Positions 22,871 through 35,561 of a stretch of 64,000 nt of DNA are shown here, in pieces. Under the pieces are notes generated by a model. The model saw only the letters and a program-made list of their open reading frames with translations, made no database searches and was not told the origin of the DNA. This DNA is from Choanephora cucurbitarum (Eukaryota > Mucoromycota > Mucoromycetes > Mucorales > Choanephoraceae). The position numbers and the translations under genes are program-made. Position 1 is the first letter of the stretch. Every line of letters begins with the position of its first letter. The DNA lies in the NCBI GenBank assembly GCA_025331435.1, contig JAIWNI010000042.1:124001-188000 (forward strand), read 5' to 3'.

Positions 22871-23110
22871 TCTTGATGGCCTACTGTCTGTGCTATTATG
22901 TTGGAAATGGACATGACCTGTCTCCCGGATGCCGAGTTCAGTCCCTGTTCTCAAGCGACTACTGATCTTGCCCTATTTTTTATGAGTATGTTGCTCTTCA
23001 TCTTTTTATGATTGCCTAGTGTAATCTCAATCCATTCTTTTCCTTTTCACTTCTTATCGCTGTACCTGTTGATCTCTTTTTCTTTTTCTCTACATTTGTA
23101 GTTATATATA

Positions 23111-24678
23111 TTACTTTTTATTTTCGATTCGCTAGGAGTCTGTTACTCAAGATGACATTGATCTAGATGACATCCATTGTAAATTTATAGAAGCAATTTA
23201 AAAATTTTTGGGCTCATTTCATGGCAGTTGTCTGATCACAATGAGCTCATTTGATAGCTTAATATCATCGTTAAACATAGATGATGTATAAAGAGCAGTA
23301 ACCAAATTTCTTTGTTTTACCTCACACTTCATTGTCTACTGAAAGAATAAGTGCCTGAGATTAAACTTTTTTTCCCTTTTGTGTGTTTCTTAAATAAGGC
23401 AATAGTTTTTACCGTCTTCTATTGTTTTTTAGTTCTTTGTCTACTTGATACGTATCTGTGTGTTCAAGGTAAACATAAAAGAGAAAACTAGAGTTGTCAA
23501 TTCAAACTACTTCAAAATACAATATAAAACTTAATTTGCGTTTCCAGTCTGCAGAAAAACTGGAGTTTTGAAATTACATGTCATAAACAACATGACAAAG
23601 TTTATTTTCGGATATGGAGGTTGATTTGATGATGAGATCAGAGTTGGCTTTTGATGCATGGTATAAGATCTTCAGTTATATTTTGCTTTATCTGTTTATA
23701 CAAGAGTATTTGAAGTAGCTCAACTCTATGGGTTTTGCATAGAGATATAGACACTAAGGTACTACTGTCACCTTTCAGCGCTAACAGGACTTGAGGTAGT
23801 ATCAATTTCAAATGCATTACTCTATGGGTTTGTTTATTCAAATCTGATCAGTAGGAAACATAGCTCACTTTTGTTGCCTTATAGAAAACATGGCTCTGTG
23901 ATGCTAAATCCAAAGATAAAGTGGATCTTATCTTATAATACAAAGCTCAGTTGTCAAACCAAACTATTCATTTACTATCCAACAGAGACAAGCTTTCAAT
24001 ACATATCATGTATTCTATCATTCAAGCGACAGCAGTTCATCAACTAATTTATCACTCTCTCTCTTGCTAACTTTGTGTACTGACAAACCACCTGCATCAT
24101 CCCTGTCTTCTGTCAATTGAAGCTCACAAGTGTTTTGCTTTCTTTTAAAAGGAATTGTATGATGGTATTGACCTTAGTCTTCTTAGCATAACAGCAAATG
24201 TCAGTTCACAATAGAAGTCTTGATTTGTGAGATAAATCAAGTTCAGATCATTTAAGTTTGTGTCCATGCAATATTACTAGATGCAGACAATTCACTGCAA
24301 CATGTGAAATCATTCGTCAGTCCTACATTAGAATATCGGCGCTTGAAGGGGTTAGTCATCATAAGAATAAGCCTGGCTCTCTCGGGGAACAGACCAAGAT
24401 TAGTTGTCAATACTCGAGTTGATAAGTGTATTTCACTTAATTGCTGCAACAAAGGCACATTGTGCATTTGACAACATAATATGTTTTTAGTAAAGAAAGC
24501 ATGTCTTTTTACTTTAGTTTCTGCTGGGGTTAGTTGCTATAGCTGCTGGCTGCGGCCACATTAATCAATTGACAACATGTCTCTCCTTTACATAATCCAA
24601 ATAAGACAGGAGTTTTAAATAGCTTAAGGGTCAACTTTCTTTTTTTTTTCTTCAAGAAAAACTTTTTTTTCCTTTTCA
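23111..24678. other. Gene-free region between LINE and the Hel2-like gene
   Basis: AT-rich with scattered stops. Short minus-strand ORFs (23638-23841, 24252-24467) show no domain. A TTTTTTTTTTC tract at about 24640-24670 lies directly before the Hel2-like start codon. Confidence 0.4.
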
Positions 24679-26838
24679 ATGTGCAACACCAAGAAAGACA
24701 AACAAAAAGAAAGAAAGCACAATCGCTCTTTACCTAAGGAAGAGGAAGGAGAACTCTGTTTTATCTGTACTGAGCCAGTTTCGATCTTTGCAGTGTCTGA
24801 ATGTGATCATCGTACTTGTCATAAATGTACACTTCGACTTCGAGCTCTGTATGAAACACGTAATTGTGCTTATTGTAAGGTAAAAAAAAAAGGAAGAGAG
24901 TGTGATAAAATGATACGAGGCTTCAATCTAACAATTTCTGTAGGCTGAACAAAAATGGGTTCTATTAACAAAAGATGCTGACAAGCCATTTGATCAGTAT
25001 ATACCCAGTGATACACCTTTCGCCGATAAAGAATTAAACATCAGATTCGAGACACAAGAGATGTATAATGAAACTATGAACTTGCTTAAATACAACTGTC
25101 CACATGATTGTCAAGAAACAGCTAATGATTTGACAGAACTCAAGTTACATGTCAGAAAGACTCATGGATTAAATCTTTGGTAGAGAGAAGATATACACTA
25201 TAGGCTGATGTCAAACTAATCTATTGTATATAGTGATCTTTGTTGTCAACACAAGAAAGTCTTTCCTTCCGAACAATATTTGTACACAGCATCTCAACTA
25301 ACAAAACATTATCGAGAAGGCGATAAGGATTTCAATAAGGAGGATGAAACTGGCTTCTCAGGACATCCTGAATGTTCTTTCTGTAAGACTCGATTTTATG
25401 GTTCGGATGAATTGTTTGTGCATTGTCGAGATCAACACGAGCAGTGCTTTATCTGTGTTCGAAATGGAAAGCGTCATGAATATTATGTGAACTATGCCAG
25501 CCTGGAGGATCATTTCAAATCAGATCATTTCATTTGTCCTTATCCTTCTTGTTTAGAGAAGAAGTTTGTCGTATTCGAGAGCTCAATCGATCTGAAGGCA
25601 CATGAAGTTGAAGTTCATGGCGAGTCTATCAGTGGACTGCAGCGATCCCTTCAGTCTCAATCAAGGCAGTTGGAAGTCAACTTTCAATACGAGTCCTATC
25701 GAGATCAACGCAAGAAAGGCAAGAAGAGAGAGGAACAGACAGCCACACCACCACCTTCCAATTCATTAGATGCTTTTCCTAGAATCGATAGTTCTTCTTC
25801 AATTGCTTCTAGCAACAACAGTAACAACAGCAATCAACAAAAAGAGCCAACCAAGCCTGCTCGTACAGTACCTGGAGCTAGCACAAAAAAGGGTAAAGGC
25901 AAAGCTATTCAAAAGCCTGCTGGATTCGGTGCCCTTTCAGACACACCTGCTGCTATTACTCCCCATACAAATGCTTCATCATCCAGTACAACAGAGAGCC
26001 AGCATGATCTAAATACAGTTGCATTACATACAGATTTCATAGCCAAAGTAGGCAACATGTTACAGAGCAAGGCCAAAGTTCAAGAATTTCGAACATTGAC
26101 ATCTGCTTATCGAAAGAGCAATATATCATGTCAAGATTATGTCAATCAAATCTATCTGTTAACTAATCAGCATGTACAAAACACTGCCAAGATCATTAAG
26201 GGTGTTGAAGGTCTGTTAGATATAGAAGACAAAAAGACAGAGCTAATACGTGTATGGAGAAACAAGCAGACAGCAGTGAGTTATTCTTTTTTTTTTTAAA
26301 AAATTCTTGTTTATTCGTATACTTATCTTGTTTGAAGCTTTCCAATTTCCCTGCATTAGAAACAAAAGAGAAACCAAAACAACCTGTCTCTCGTGTGCTT
26401 GTGATCAAACCTCAACCTAAAAAACCAGTGGTGGGGCAAAAGAAAAAAGCAAGTAACAATGTATGGGATAAAGTAGCTACAGCTGCTTCTGTGGCCACCT
26501 CTTCTAGATCGCCTCTATCATCAGCTGCCAGTTCACCTCAGACATCTCGTCCTAGCTCACCTCCTTCTACACCTCCTTCTTGGGCGAGCGGTCAAAGATC
26601 ACCAGAAAGGCAGCCAAAGAATGATTTCCCTAGTCTGAAACCACAACTGTTTCCTTCATTACCTACTGCAGCACCTAAACATGATATTATTCGAAACATG
26701 CGACAAAACAAACAAGCTAATGGTCATGTATGGGGAAGTAGTGCAAGTGATACGCCAGAGCAACAACAAGAGGATAGTCAGGACAACAAAAAGAAAAAGG
26801 GACGTAAAAACAAAGTTTTGTTTAGAGTAGGCTTATGA
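24679..26838 (+). CDS. HEL2: RING-type E3 ubiquitin ligase of the Hel2/ZNF598 family (ribosome-collision sensor)
   Basis: Four exons: 24679-24879, 24944-25179, 25234-26275 and 26338-26838, 659 residues. Near the N-terminus is a RING: CFICTEPVSIFAVSECDHRTCHKC...CAYCK, the C2-(H/C) pattern of ZNF598. After the intron comes a conserved linker (FDQYIPSDTPF), then C2H2-type zinc fingers (CPHDC...LKLHVRKTHG; LCDLCCQHKKVF; CSFCKTRF...HCRDQHEQC; CPYPSCLEKKFVVF...HEVEVHGE). The C-terminal part is low-complexity with NFPAL, VWDKVA and FPSLKPQL boxes, as in the family. Family members ubiquitinate small-subunit proteins (uS10/eS10) on collided ribosomes to start quality control. The second intron is placed by restoring LNLCDLCCQHKK. 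The symbol follows the yeast orthologue by homology. Confidence 0.92.
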
Positions 26839-29391
26839 TAGCCGTATTTACATTTTTCATTCAGGAATTGGTTTCCTAAAAAACGAACTTGAAAGAAAAT
26901 ACATTTCATATTTATTATCCATAATTTGCTAGTACGAAATGGAACAATCTTATTGACTAGTAAAAGTTTTTGAATTTTGAAGATTATGGTGTTGTCTCTA
27001 ACTGCCCCCCTCCTTGTTTTAGTGCAATCATCTATCTGTCCTTTGTTGACCCTATTTTGTAAATTGATTCATAGATACATACTGAGATTGTGTGAAGGAT
27101 TTGGATGAGATCTATATTGCAGACAATCTGCCTTTTATCTACAGAAATTTCTCAGTTGGACACACGATCTAATTAGCCTATGACAGATCTAAATGAAAGA
27201 GTGTCTAAAAACTCTTCCAAGATAAATAGTAAAAAAGAATGGCTAGATCAGTAGACTAGATGGTGATGGTGGGATCTTGGAGTGCTTTAGGTGGTCGAGC
27301 TCATATAGAACCGCGTATATGTCTTGCCAACGGGGAGTTCATGGAAGAACACTTTTGACAGAACGTGGGTGGCAGATAGGAAGAAGGCTGAGAAGGAAGA
27401 AGAGGGGGAACATCAATGATTTCAAGCATAATCGAACGGCAATGCATTTGTAGACAATGGTTGGCGTGAGACTTCGTGAGGGAGCGATGGGGGGTAAAGA
27501 GGATAACAGGTAGCATAGCCATAAGGTATCCATCCAAGGCGTCGGCGGATACAGCGACTACGCTCACCATGTGTGAGAGGCAGCTAGGGGATAGGACCTG
27601 TACTAATTGAAAGGCGACTGTGCGCGAGAAGAGTATGCATATGGGAAGCTTGGGGTCAGCTTAAAGGATTCATTGCAATCTGGTAATGAAAGTTGATGAA
27701 GGGAGTGTCGTGTTGCGGAGGAAAATTGTAATTAGCGTTTGTGCCAGAGCAGAGATCAGGAGAGATGGTACCAAGTAGTAAAGAAGTGCGAATGCGAGGA
27801 AGTAAAAGGGAAAGGAGGGAGTTTTAGTGAGCGTAAAGGAAATTGAGCTCAGGGTAAATGTGCTCTATCTTTCATAGAGGGCAACTTCGTAAGGTGTAGT
27901 ATGATATGGATAGAGAAGCTTTTGTAGTTTTTAAAGATTTGCTGGATACATCTATTCTGTGCTTGATCCAGTTGGCCGATAGTATAATTGCTGAGAGGGT
28001 GACTGCAGATTCATGTTCTAGTTGAGGACAGAGGGTAGAAGATTTTTGGGTTCATACCGAGGGTTACAAGTTGGTTCATATGCACAAAGCCTTAGTGAGG
28101 TTGTCATAGAGAAGACTCAATGCACTGAAATATCCTCTAACAAAAAATTTTAGACCTAGATAAGAGAAGGAAGGTAACAATCAGTTCAACGATAGCAGTG
28201 ATTTGCAGGATAAGACATAATATAAACAGTTACTTGCATCAAAGAATATTATAGAATGCCCAAAAGATGGAAGGGGAATGCAGATTAGTAATGATTATTG
28301 AATAGAACTTATCAGATAACAATGTATACATCATGAGAAGGTAGGAAAGTTTAGATTTCGGATTTTTCTGTACCAAGTTATGATATTGTGCTCTGAAATC
28401 AGCATAAACTACTATGCCAAAATGTTTTAAAGAGAAATTCAGAGATTTATATGACACCTGAATCGACGTACACTGGTCATTGAGACAGACGGTAGCTATG
28501 AGCCATACTATTTTTTTTAACGAATCGTAAAAGTACACCTCTTCCCGTCTACTCAGCAGCGTTTTGAGTTATTTTAAAAGCTTTGGAGATGCAAAGCGAT
28601 CTCTATGTGTTGATGTATTCTTCGAGAAATATAAAAATCTAAAGCTCAGAAAAAATTTGGTAAGCAGTGTATGCCGTTTTCATTCTTCCTGTCATAAACC
28701 AACATTGTATATGGTAGGGTCAAGAACGAAATGCTCACCTGCTTGAAAAAAAAAGAAAAACCTTTCCGCCAAGTATTTGGTAGCTTTCTCCCTTCTGTAC
28801 TCTTTCGGGTATATTTGAAGGCGTCTATAATAAGTTTAGTAATGATGTTTCTGATGGTATTACAGATAATTAGCTACAGATAATTGCTGATGCCTATAGC
28901 CAAGCTATTAATTATTATGCACCTAACAATGAAGAAATCATTCTTGCTCCATGTTCTTTTCCTCCCTTCCCCATTCGCCCCACCGCCTTGCAACTCTACA
29001 GTAGTCATTTCTCCATTGTAGAGGTTAAGCCTAACTCGAAGCCAAAATGGCCAAGAACTTTCCTTTAGTACTCTACAAGTTACAAGAAATACTCTTCGGA
29101 TAATCATTTACTTTTGTATCAATAGATCAAAACAAAGACAGAAATTCATAAAACAAAATCCAATTTACAAACATAAAGAGATAGCTGCATAATTTAACAT
29201 TCAGGCACCAAAAATGCTCGTATCTTATTGGCTATCAAATGCCTACGTGGGCATTTGACAAAAACCTTGGTGCACCAAAAGAGAATTTAAAACCCGCAAA
29301 TTCAATCAAACAATTGTGTACGAAAGCGAAAAGGTAACGTTCTCTGTTTCTTATTTCTTTTCGTCTAATAATATAAAGAAGAAGCGAGTCC
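26839..29391. other. Intergenic region with a GC-richer island of unknown origin
   Basis: No gene supported. 27.24-27.9 kb is GC-richer than the flanks and, on minus, has broken overlapping frames (for example 27570-27301 with PPLLPSQPSSYLPPTFCQKC). This is compatible with a dead retroelement, but no domain can be named. 28.1-29.2 kb is AT-rich. The last 100 bp precede the Sec24 start and probably hold its promoter. Confidence 0.45.
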
Positions 29392-32300
29392 ATGTCAGCA
29401 ACGCCATTTAGACCACCGCCATTCCGTCCTAACGATTCAGCAGGTCAGCCTGGTGCTAGACCTCCTCTGATGAATCGATCACCAGCACAACCAGGCCAAC
29501 CAGCACAACTAGGCCAGCCACTGAGACCAGTTCAACCAATGCGGCCAAGTCAACCAATGAGACCAGTTCAACCAACACTACCAGGTCAACCAATGCGCCC
29601 AGTCCAACCAAGTGCTATGGGTCAGTTTAGACCACCTGTTGTTCGACCTACTTTTATACCACCTAACGCAAGTAAGTTAGTTGTGTATGGAAGCCCAAAG
29701 ATAGAATGACTCAAACAGTTTTAGACCAAACAACAGTAGCCACACCGCCTGTCGAGCAAATGGCGCAAATGCAGATTCAACCAGGCAATAGCTTTGTGAG
29801 TTGATCATGCATAAAAAAAAAGAAGAAGGAGAAAGCTAAATCTTTTTATTTGGCAGAAATCAACCAAGTCTAAAAGAGTTTATGCGCCAATGCCAGATAG
29901 TATGTCCAACCAAAATACAGCTATGCCACCATCAACACCTCAACCAATGGCACAACAACCAATGACACAACAACCATTACAGCAGCAGCAACCAATGGCA
30001 CAACAACCAATGGCACAACAACCAATGGCACAACAACCAATGGCACAACAACCAATGGCACAACAACCAATGGCACAACAACCAATGGCACAACAACCAA
30101 TGGCACAACAACCAATGGCACAACAACCAATGGCACAACAGCAGATTGCTCAGCATACACCTTTAGGCTTGCCTCCTCGACCTGCAGTTAAGCCTCGAAT
30201 TGATCCCAATCAGATCCCTTCTCCTGTTCAAGTGCAGCTCAAAGATGAGGCTGTCTATGCCAATCCTGAATACTACTATGGTACATGCAATATCGAACAG
30301 CCTCTTCCTCTTGCCAGTACATCTTTCCGTGCATTAGATCAGGGCAACTCTGACCCTCGCTTCATTCGATCTACTTTACAAGCAGTCCCTCAGGATCATG
30401 AGATGATACGCGATACAGGTCTTTCGTTAGGCCTCGTTATTCAACCTTTAGCCAGCCAGCCCGCTGAAACACCTGTTGTGCCTGTTTCTAGTTTAATTAG
30501 ATGTACTCGTTGTAAAGGCTATATCAATCCTTGGTGTCGATTTACTTCAGGTGGCCAACGATTTGTCTGTAATCTTTGTGATTTTGAGAATGTGGTAGAT
30601 GAATCTCAATTTTGCCCTAGTGATTTGAACGGTAGACGCATGGATACGGAACAGCATCCCGAATTGATGTTTGGTTCAGTGGAGTTCGAAGTGCCTGAAG
30701 AGTATCATGGGGGTATTGCTCCTTCAGCCTTACATTGGCTGTTGGCTATAGATGTCTCTCGAATGGCAATAGAATCAGGCATGCTGAGTGCCGCTTGTCA
30801 GTCAGTCAAAAAACTATTAGCTATTGGATTACCTGCTTATACCAAGATAGCCATCATGACATTTGATACTAGTCTTCATTTCTACAACATTAAGGTAAAT
30901 GGAGCGAGGAATTTTTTTTTTGTTTCCAGCCAAGTTGACTATAAAATCAACTAAACCCATGATACTGTTTAGGCTGGTCAAAGTCAAGCTTCTATGATGG
31001 TTGTCTCTGACCTTCAGGATGTGTTTGTGCCTATGTCAGAAGGGTTCTTTGTTGACTCTATTGAATCAAGGTAAATAAGTGCTCTTTATACAAACAGACG
31101 TATGTGCTCTGACATACTTATGTAATAGACAGACGATTGAGGGATTGCTTGATCAATTACTGTCTTTGCATCAGCATACCATTATACCTCAAGCAGCATT
31201 TGGAGCTGCTGCTCAAGCTGCACTCCAAGCCATGGTAAGAAATTAAAATCAAATCAATAATCTTGTACAGAGACGTAATTTGGATTGATTGAACTTTTCC
31301 TCTTTTCTTTGCTATAGAAAACAATTGGAGGTAAAGTATCATTGATGCAGACTTGTTTACCTACTTTAGGGCCAGGTGCACTAAAGGAACGAGATGACCC
31401 TAAACTGTATGGTACTGAGCGAGAAAAGGGATTGTTTGCTCCTCAAGATAAATATTATACCCAACTGGCTACAGACTATGTCCAACATGGTATCACTGCT
31501 GATGTCTGGTTATTCCCTCCACCTAATACATATGTGGATACAGCCACCCTGGGCGTTTTGTCTTCACTTACTGGTGGAGATACACATTATTTCCCTCAAT
31601 TTAGTCCATCAAAAGATGGTGCTCAGCTAGAACACAACCTGATACACTCTGTTACTCGTAAACAAGGTTATCGAGGCGCACTTCGTGTTCGTTGTTCCAA
31701 TGGTAAGCATCAAGTTCCCGTCCTCTTCGTATTCATGTTGCTTACACAATCATGCAGGCTTAATGGTGGATGATCAATATGGTAATTTCTATATGAGCAA
31801 TGCAACCGATATCGAATTGGCTGGTGTACATGCAGACACAACATTAGGTATATCGCTGAAGCATGAAGGCAGTAAGCTATCTGAAGGTGCACCTGTCTAT
31901 TTCCAATGTGCATTACTTTATACAACAGCTGAAGGACAACGCCGTGTTCGTGTGCATAATCTCAGTCTGTCTGTCGGAGGATCAGCTAACCCAGTGTTCA
32001 AACATGCTGATCTCGATACTTCTATGAATCTCTTGATCAAGCGCACTATGACTTTATCTGCCAAGAAATCATTGAATGATCTCTCAAACGAGCTTGACAC
32101 ATTGTGTGTTAAAATCTTGACTGCTTATCGTAGATACTGTGCTAGTGATGCTTCTCCAGCACAATTGATTTTACCTGAATCGTTCAAGACTTTGCCTATC
32201 CTGCTCTCCTCATTCAAGAAATCTGTTGTCTTAAGAAAAGGTAATGTATAGTCATTGATACAGTCATTCAAGCTGAACTCATTTCCTTCCCTCTTTTATA

Positions 32301-32924
32301 AAAAGATACCTCTATCTCTGTAGATACCCGTGTTTACAACATGCGTAAGATGAAGACTTCAAGTATTCCAGATACCATTCGTTGGCTATACCCCCGCTGT
32401 ATCTCGTTGGATGCTTACTTTAGTCAACAGCCTTATCTTGAGCGTCTTTCCTATGATCGCCTTAATCCTGAATCTGTTTACTGGATACAGAGCCATCATG
32501 ATATCTTTATCTGGATTGGTAAACATGCACATCATCTTGTGCTAGAGTTATTTGGTGTCTCTGAGAGAGAGAAGATCAATCCTCAATTAGGCCATGCCTT
32601 ATTCAATCAAGATACTACTAATCGCACATTGAAAGAACTTTACCAACAATCAATCAGCCATGTTGCTTATTTGCCTTCTATTCATATCATTCGCCATGGT
32701 ATCGATCTTGAAGTCGGATTAGCAAACACACTGATAGAAGATGAAATATTGCAACAGATGAGTTATGTAGATTATCTCTGTATGATCCATAAGCAAATCC
32801 AGCTTGAGGTATATGAACAAAACAGAAATAACATTTCTTGGTCTAATTGAATCTTATTTAGTTGGAAAGAGAGAAACAAGATACTGCCATTGCTTCTGCT
32901 TCTTATTGGGCTCACCGTTACTAA
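29392..32924 (+). CDS. SEC24: COPII coat subunit Sec24 (cargo adaptor)
   Basis: Nine exons: 29392-29671, 29725-29795, 29857-30894, 30973-31070, 31129-31234, 31318-31702, 31758-32240, 32306-32808 and 32862-32924, about 1008 residues. The Pro/Gln-rich disordered N-terminus includes about ten MAQQP pentapeptides. The Sec23/24 zinc finger is IRCTRCKGYINPWC...FVCNLCDFENVV (about 331-365). The vWA-like trunk starts at HWLLAIDVSRMA, followed by the beta-sandwich (AGVHADTTLGISLKHEG), the helical domain and the gelsolin-like domain (PDTIRWLYPRCISLD...VYWIQSHHDIFIWIG). Sec24 pairs with Sec23 on ER exit sites and selects cargo for COPII vesicles. All intron phases agree. Two in-frame acceptors (exon 8 at 32306 or 32324) differ by 18 bp; the longer form fits the family better. 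It is convergent with VMA7. Confidence 0.96.
29975..30145 (+). repeat. Coding minisatellite (15-bp unit, MAQQP) in Sec24
   Basis: A 15-bp unit (CAACAACCAATGGCA) is repeated about ten times almost without change inside exon 3 and encodes MAQQP in tandem. Degenerate variants (MTQQP, LQQQQ) flank it. The near-identity of units points to recent slippage or unequal exchange. The unit length keeps the frame, so copy number can vary without disrupting the protein. Confidence 0.95.
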
Positions 32925-33115
32925 ATGGTTGCCCTTCTTCAAATAGTTCTCCCCTCCTTCAAAAGAAAGTAAAAAAAAAAAAGAGAGAGAAAGATAGCAC
33001 TAGTATATACTGTCATTGTGTATTAAACAAATTAAAAAAAATAAGCATCGATTGTTTTCCTTTCTCTTTTCCGCATGTGTTCCATTCTCTAGAACTAATC
33101 TTCCTGTTTCTCTCT

Positions 33116-33755
33116 TTACTCGCCAAACAATCTTCTGACACGTTTTAAAACACTGTCCTTCTCGGGATCTAAATAAGAGTAAGAAGAAAAGGAAATCAAA
33201 AAACTATATCTATATGCTGTAGACTGTTTAGTTTACCATAAGGATGATCTTTAGAGGGTATTTCTAGAACAGCAGGAAAAGCGGCACTGTGACCATCCAC
33301 TAATTCTCGGATATCTTCAGCAACCTATTCAAGTTACGCGTTTTGTTTCGTCCTTAGATTTAGTATTCTAAGAAATGGTAGAACATAGTGCTTAGAAGCC
33401 TATGACTGACTTACGTGTTGATTAATCAAAATGATAGCAATATCTTTACGCTTTGTGTATTCCAAAAAAGTTTCTTCAATAGTAGATAAGGGAGTCTCTG
33501 TTATGGTAGCAGTATGTGAGTATACGTCTTGAACAATGACACTAATGAACACTTACTAGCATCGACAACTAAGAAGTTACGCTTTTGTTGTTGGTTGACA
33601 TGACCAATACCAGCTAACAAGAGTCCGGTAACTGAATCCTATAGGACTTGTCAACAAAAGACTAGCATCTATTGACTATTTCGCTTAAAACTTGCCTCAT
33701 CACCAATAACGGCAATAAAGTTTCTATCTTTTTGAAGTGCTGTACCTCCAGACAT
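33116..33755 (-). CDS. VMA7: V-type proton ATPase subunit F
   Basis: Five exons on minus: 33755-33696, 33638-33557, 33497-33415, 33324-33237 and 33168-33116, giving 121 residues, the usual length. The sequence follows subunit F throughout: [89 protein letters not shown] and [10 protein letters not shown]. Subunit F sits in the central stalk of V1 and is required for coupling ATP hydrolysis to proton pumping into vacuoles and endosomes. The first intron has a GC donor (GAG|GCAAGT) instead of GT, a known minor class. It is convergent with Sec24, with 191 bp between stops. Confidence 0.95.
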
Positions 33756-35561
33756 GATATGAAATAAAAAGAGAAAGATAAAAAATATAAAAAATAAGGG
33801 AGCTTGTGTTTCGGACATAGCTGCAGTAACGTGTGTTTGCGTGCACTCGTACACACATTTTTGCTTGTTTTTAATGCAAAAAGAAAAAGCTGGGTTAACA
33901 AATTTCATTCAAAGATACAGTCTGTTCCTTAATTTATCTTCACACCAAATTATACGGGAGTGTCATTGATTCTTTCCTTCTCGAGAAGAGACAAAGGAAG
34001 AAGTAGTAGTTGTTTGCCTTATTATTGTTCATAGCTGTACAGATGTTAAGCCCAAAAAAAAAGCATTTCTTTTGTCAAGAAGGTAAACACTAATCAGTCT
34101 TTGAGTAATGCGACCGAGCAAATATATACAGAAGTGCTATAGTAGTTTTGTTCTCTTCAACTGATTTGCAATTATTGCTAACACCTATAGTACTGCTTGT
34201 AAGCTATTGTGATCTCAACCATATTTTAAAGAGCAGCAGTACCAGCTTTCGCCCAAGAGCTTACCAACCATGATTGATATCAGTTGAGATACTAACTGCA
34301 AAGTTTTATCAGTGGCATATGTTCGCATATGACATAACATCAAGACATGATAAAAAATTAGCGTTTGTGTTGAGAAAAAGCATGGTTTCAGTAACAAGTT
34401 TTTTCATTAGTACAAGCGCAAGCCTCAAGAGAAAAAAAAACATGCTAAGCAAGACATATAAAACTTATCTGAAACAAGACAGAAAGCCAGAAAAACATGG
34501 AAGTAGCCAAAAAAAAACAACAACAAGTTGATTTTATGGATTGCTATTTAAAAAACAGAAGATCTTTTCTAAATTGAGACTACTGCTCCTACTCTTACTC
34601 TGCTATATTTTTATGGCGGTAGCATATGAAAATCGCATGCAGATAATCATTGTGCTAACTGTTACAATAATTAAGGTTTCAGTATATCCGGTGTTGCTAC
34701 TAATGTTGATAAGGCATGCATATATTGCCTTCAGATTTATACATATATATGTGCAAGGTAACCACGTCTTAAAGATACACTCTGTACATCAATATCAAGA
34801 TTCAGTTCAGATTGCATCAGAAGCAGGTTCTTACCGCATATATCTGCCATTATACATTCACTAATCTCTCCCCAACTTCTTTAATAAAGACAAAAAGAGA
34901 AGATCAACAAAAGTCTAAAATCCGCCATTGTGCTCAGACAACAAAACCCACACTGTCGTATCGGATACATAGCTTAAGTTGATGAAGTTTTTAATGAGGC
35001 AACTGACTATTTTAATGCGTCATACTTGTTGTTTCTTAACATAAAAAAAAGGGCTTATGAAGTAGGTTTGCATTTTTGTTGTCATTAACGCTTTACTACT
35101 TTAACAAGAGTTGTCATGTCTAAAAATATTCTGATATTTATGTTTATTCAATTCGCTCTTGAACTGCACTGTAGGTAGTATCACTTATCAAACACTCAAA
35201 CTAACAGACGATGTTTGCGTTTAACTGAGATACATAAAAAAGGGGCTTTCTCCTTCAAGTGCCTGTTAAAGTCCCTCAAAATCTTATATGGCTCTTTCAA
35301 CACAACCTCTATTTTTTAAACTTTACTCAACATTAGATTTCTACCTTACTGCTTATTTTTCGTAATATTACCTGATGTAACCTTAGGGTTTCAACAGCAA
35401 GAGATTAATCTTAAATTCGATATACTGAAAGTCTCTTTTTGTCAAACTTTCCCTTTGCATATTATTATGTCTAAACATGCACCTTCTTTTTTAAAAAAAA
35501 TTCGTCCTTCAAAAACAAAAAGGAAACTTTTATGTTTCAGAAACTGTAGAATGTCAGTGAA
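33756..35561. other. Gene-free region between VMA7 and the NRPS-like gene
   Basis: No supported gene. The ORF at 34541-34864 is leucine/isoleucine-rich with two hydrophobic stretches, but it lies in AT-rich DNA with no homology I recognise. The first 100 bp after 33755 hold the VMA7 5' region. Confidence 0.45.

Larger units (their letters stand above)
18450..23110 (+). mobile_element. Degenerate non-LTR retrotransposon (LINE) with ORF1, endonuclease/RT ORF2 and zinc-knuckle tail
   Basis: A continuous block has noticeably higher GC and different codon use from its surroundings, all in plus orientation. It contains an ORF1-like protein (18629-19516), an apurinic-type endonuclease region (19.6-20.1 kb), a reverse transcriptase (21.0-22.1 kb) and a C-terminal CCHC-like region (22.68-22.87 kb, SCRYGHPQAFRNHLLSC). 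No long terminal repeats are seen. Frameshifts and stops break ORF2 in several places, so it is dead as written. The ends are approximate: 5' by the GC change, 3' after the zinc-knuckle and a T-rich tail. No clear poly-A tail or target-site duplication was identified. Confidence 0.9.

Noticed and set aside
27301..27570. 89-codon minus ORF in the GC-richer island
   Set aside because: Overlaps another equally open frame, no domain, surrounded by stops; at best dead element sequence.
29921..30160. Antisense VVPLV-repeat ORF, and the possibility of a CRISPR-like array
   Set aside because: Shadow of the MAQQP coding minisatellite; contiguous 15-bp units without spacers in a eukaryotic gene.
34541..34864. 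107-codon ORF with hydrophobic stretches
   Set aside because: AT-rich composition, no leader or intron signals typical of genes here and no recognisable family; kept only as part of the gene-free region.
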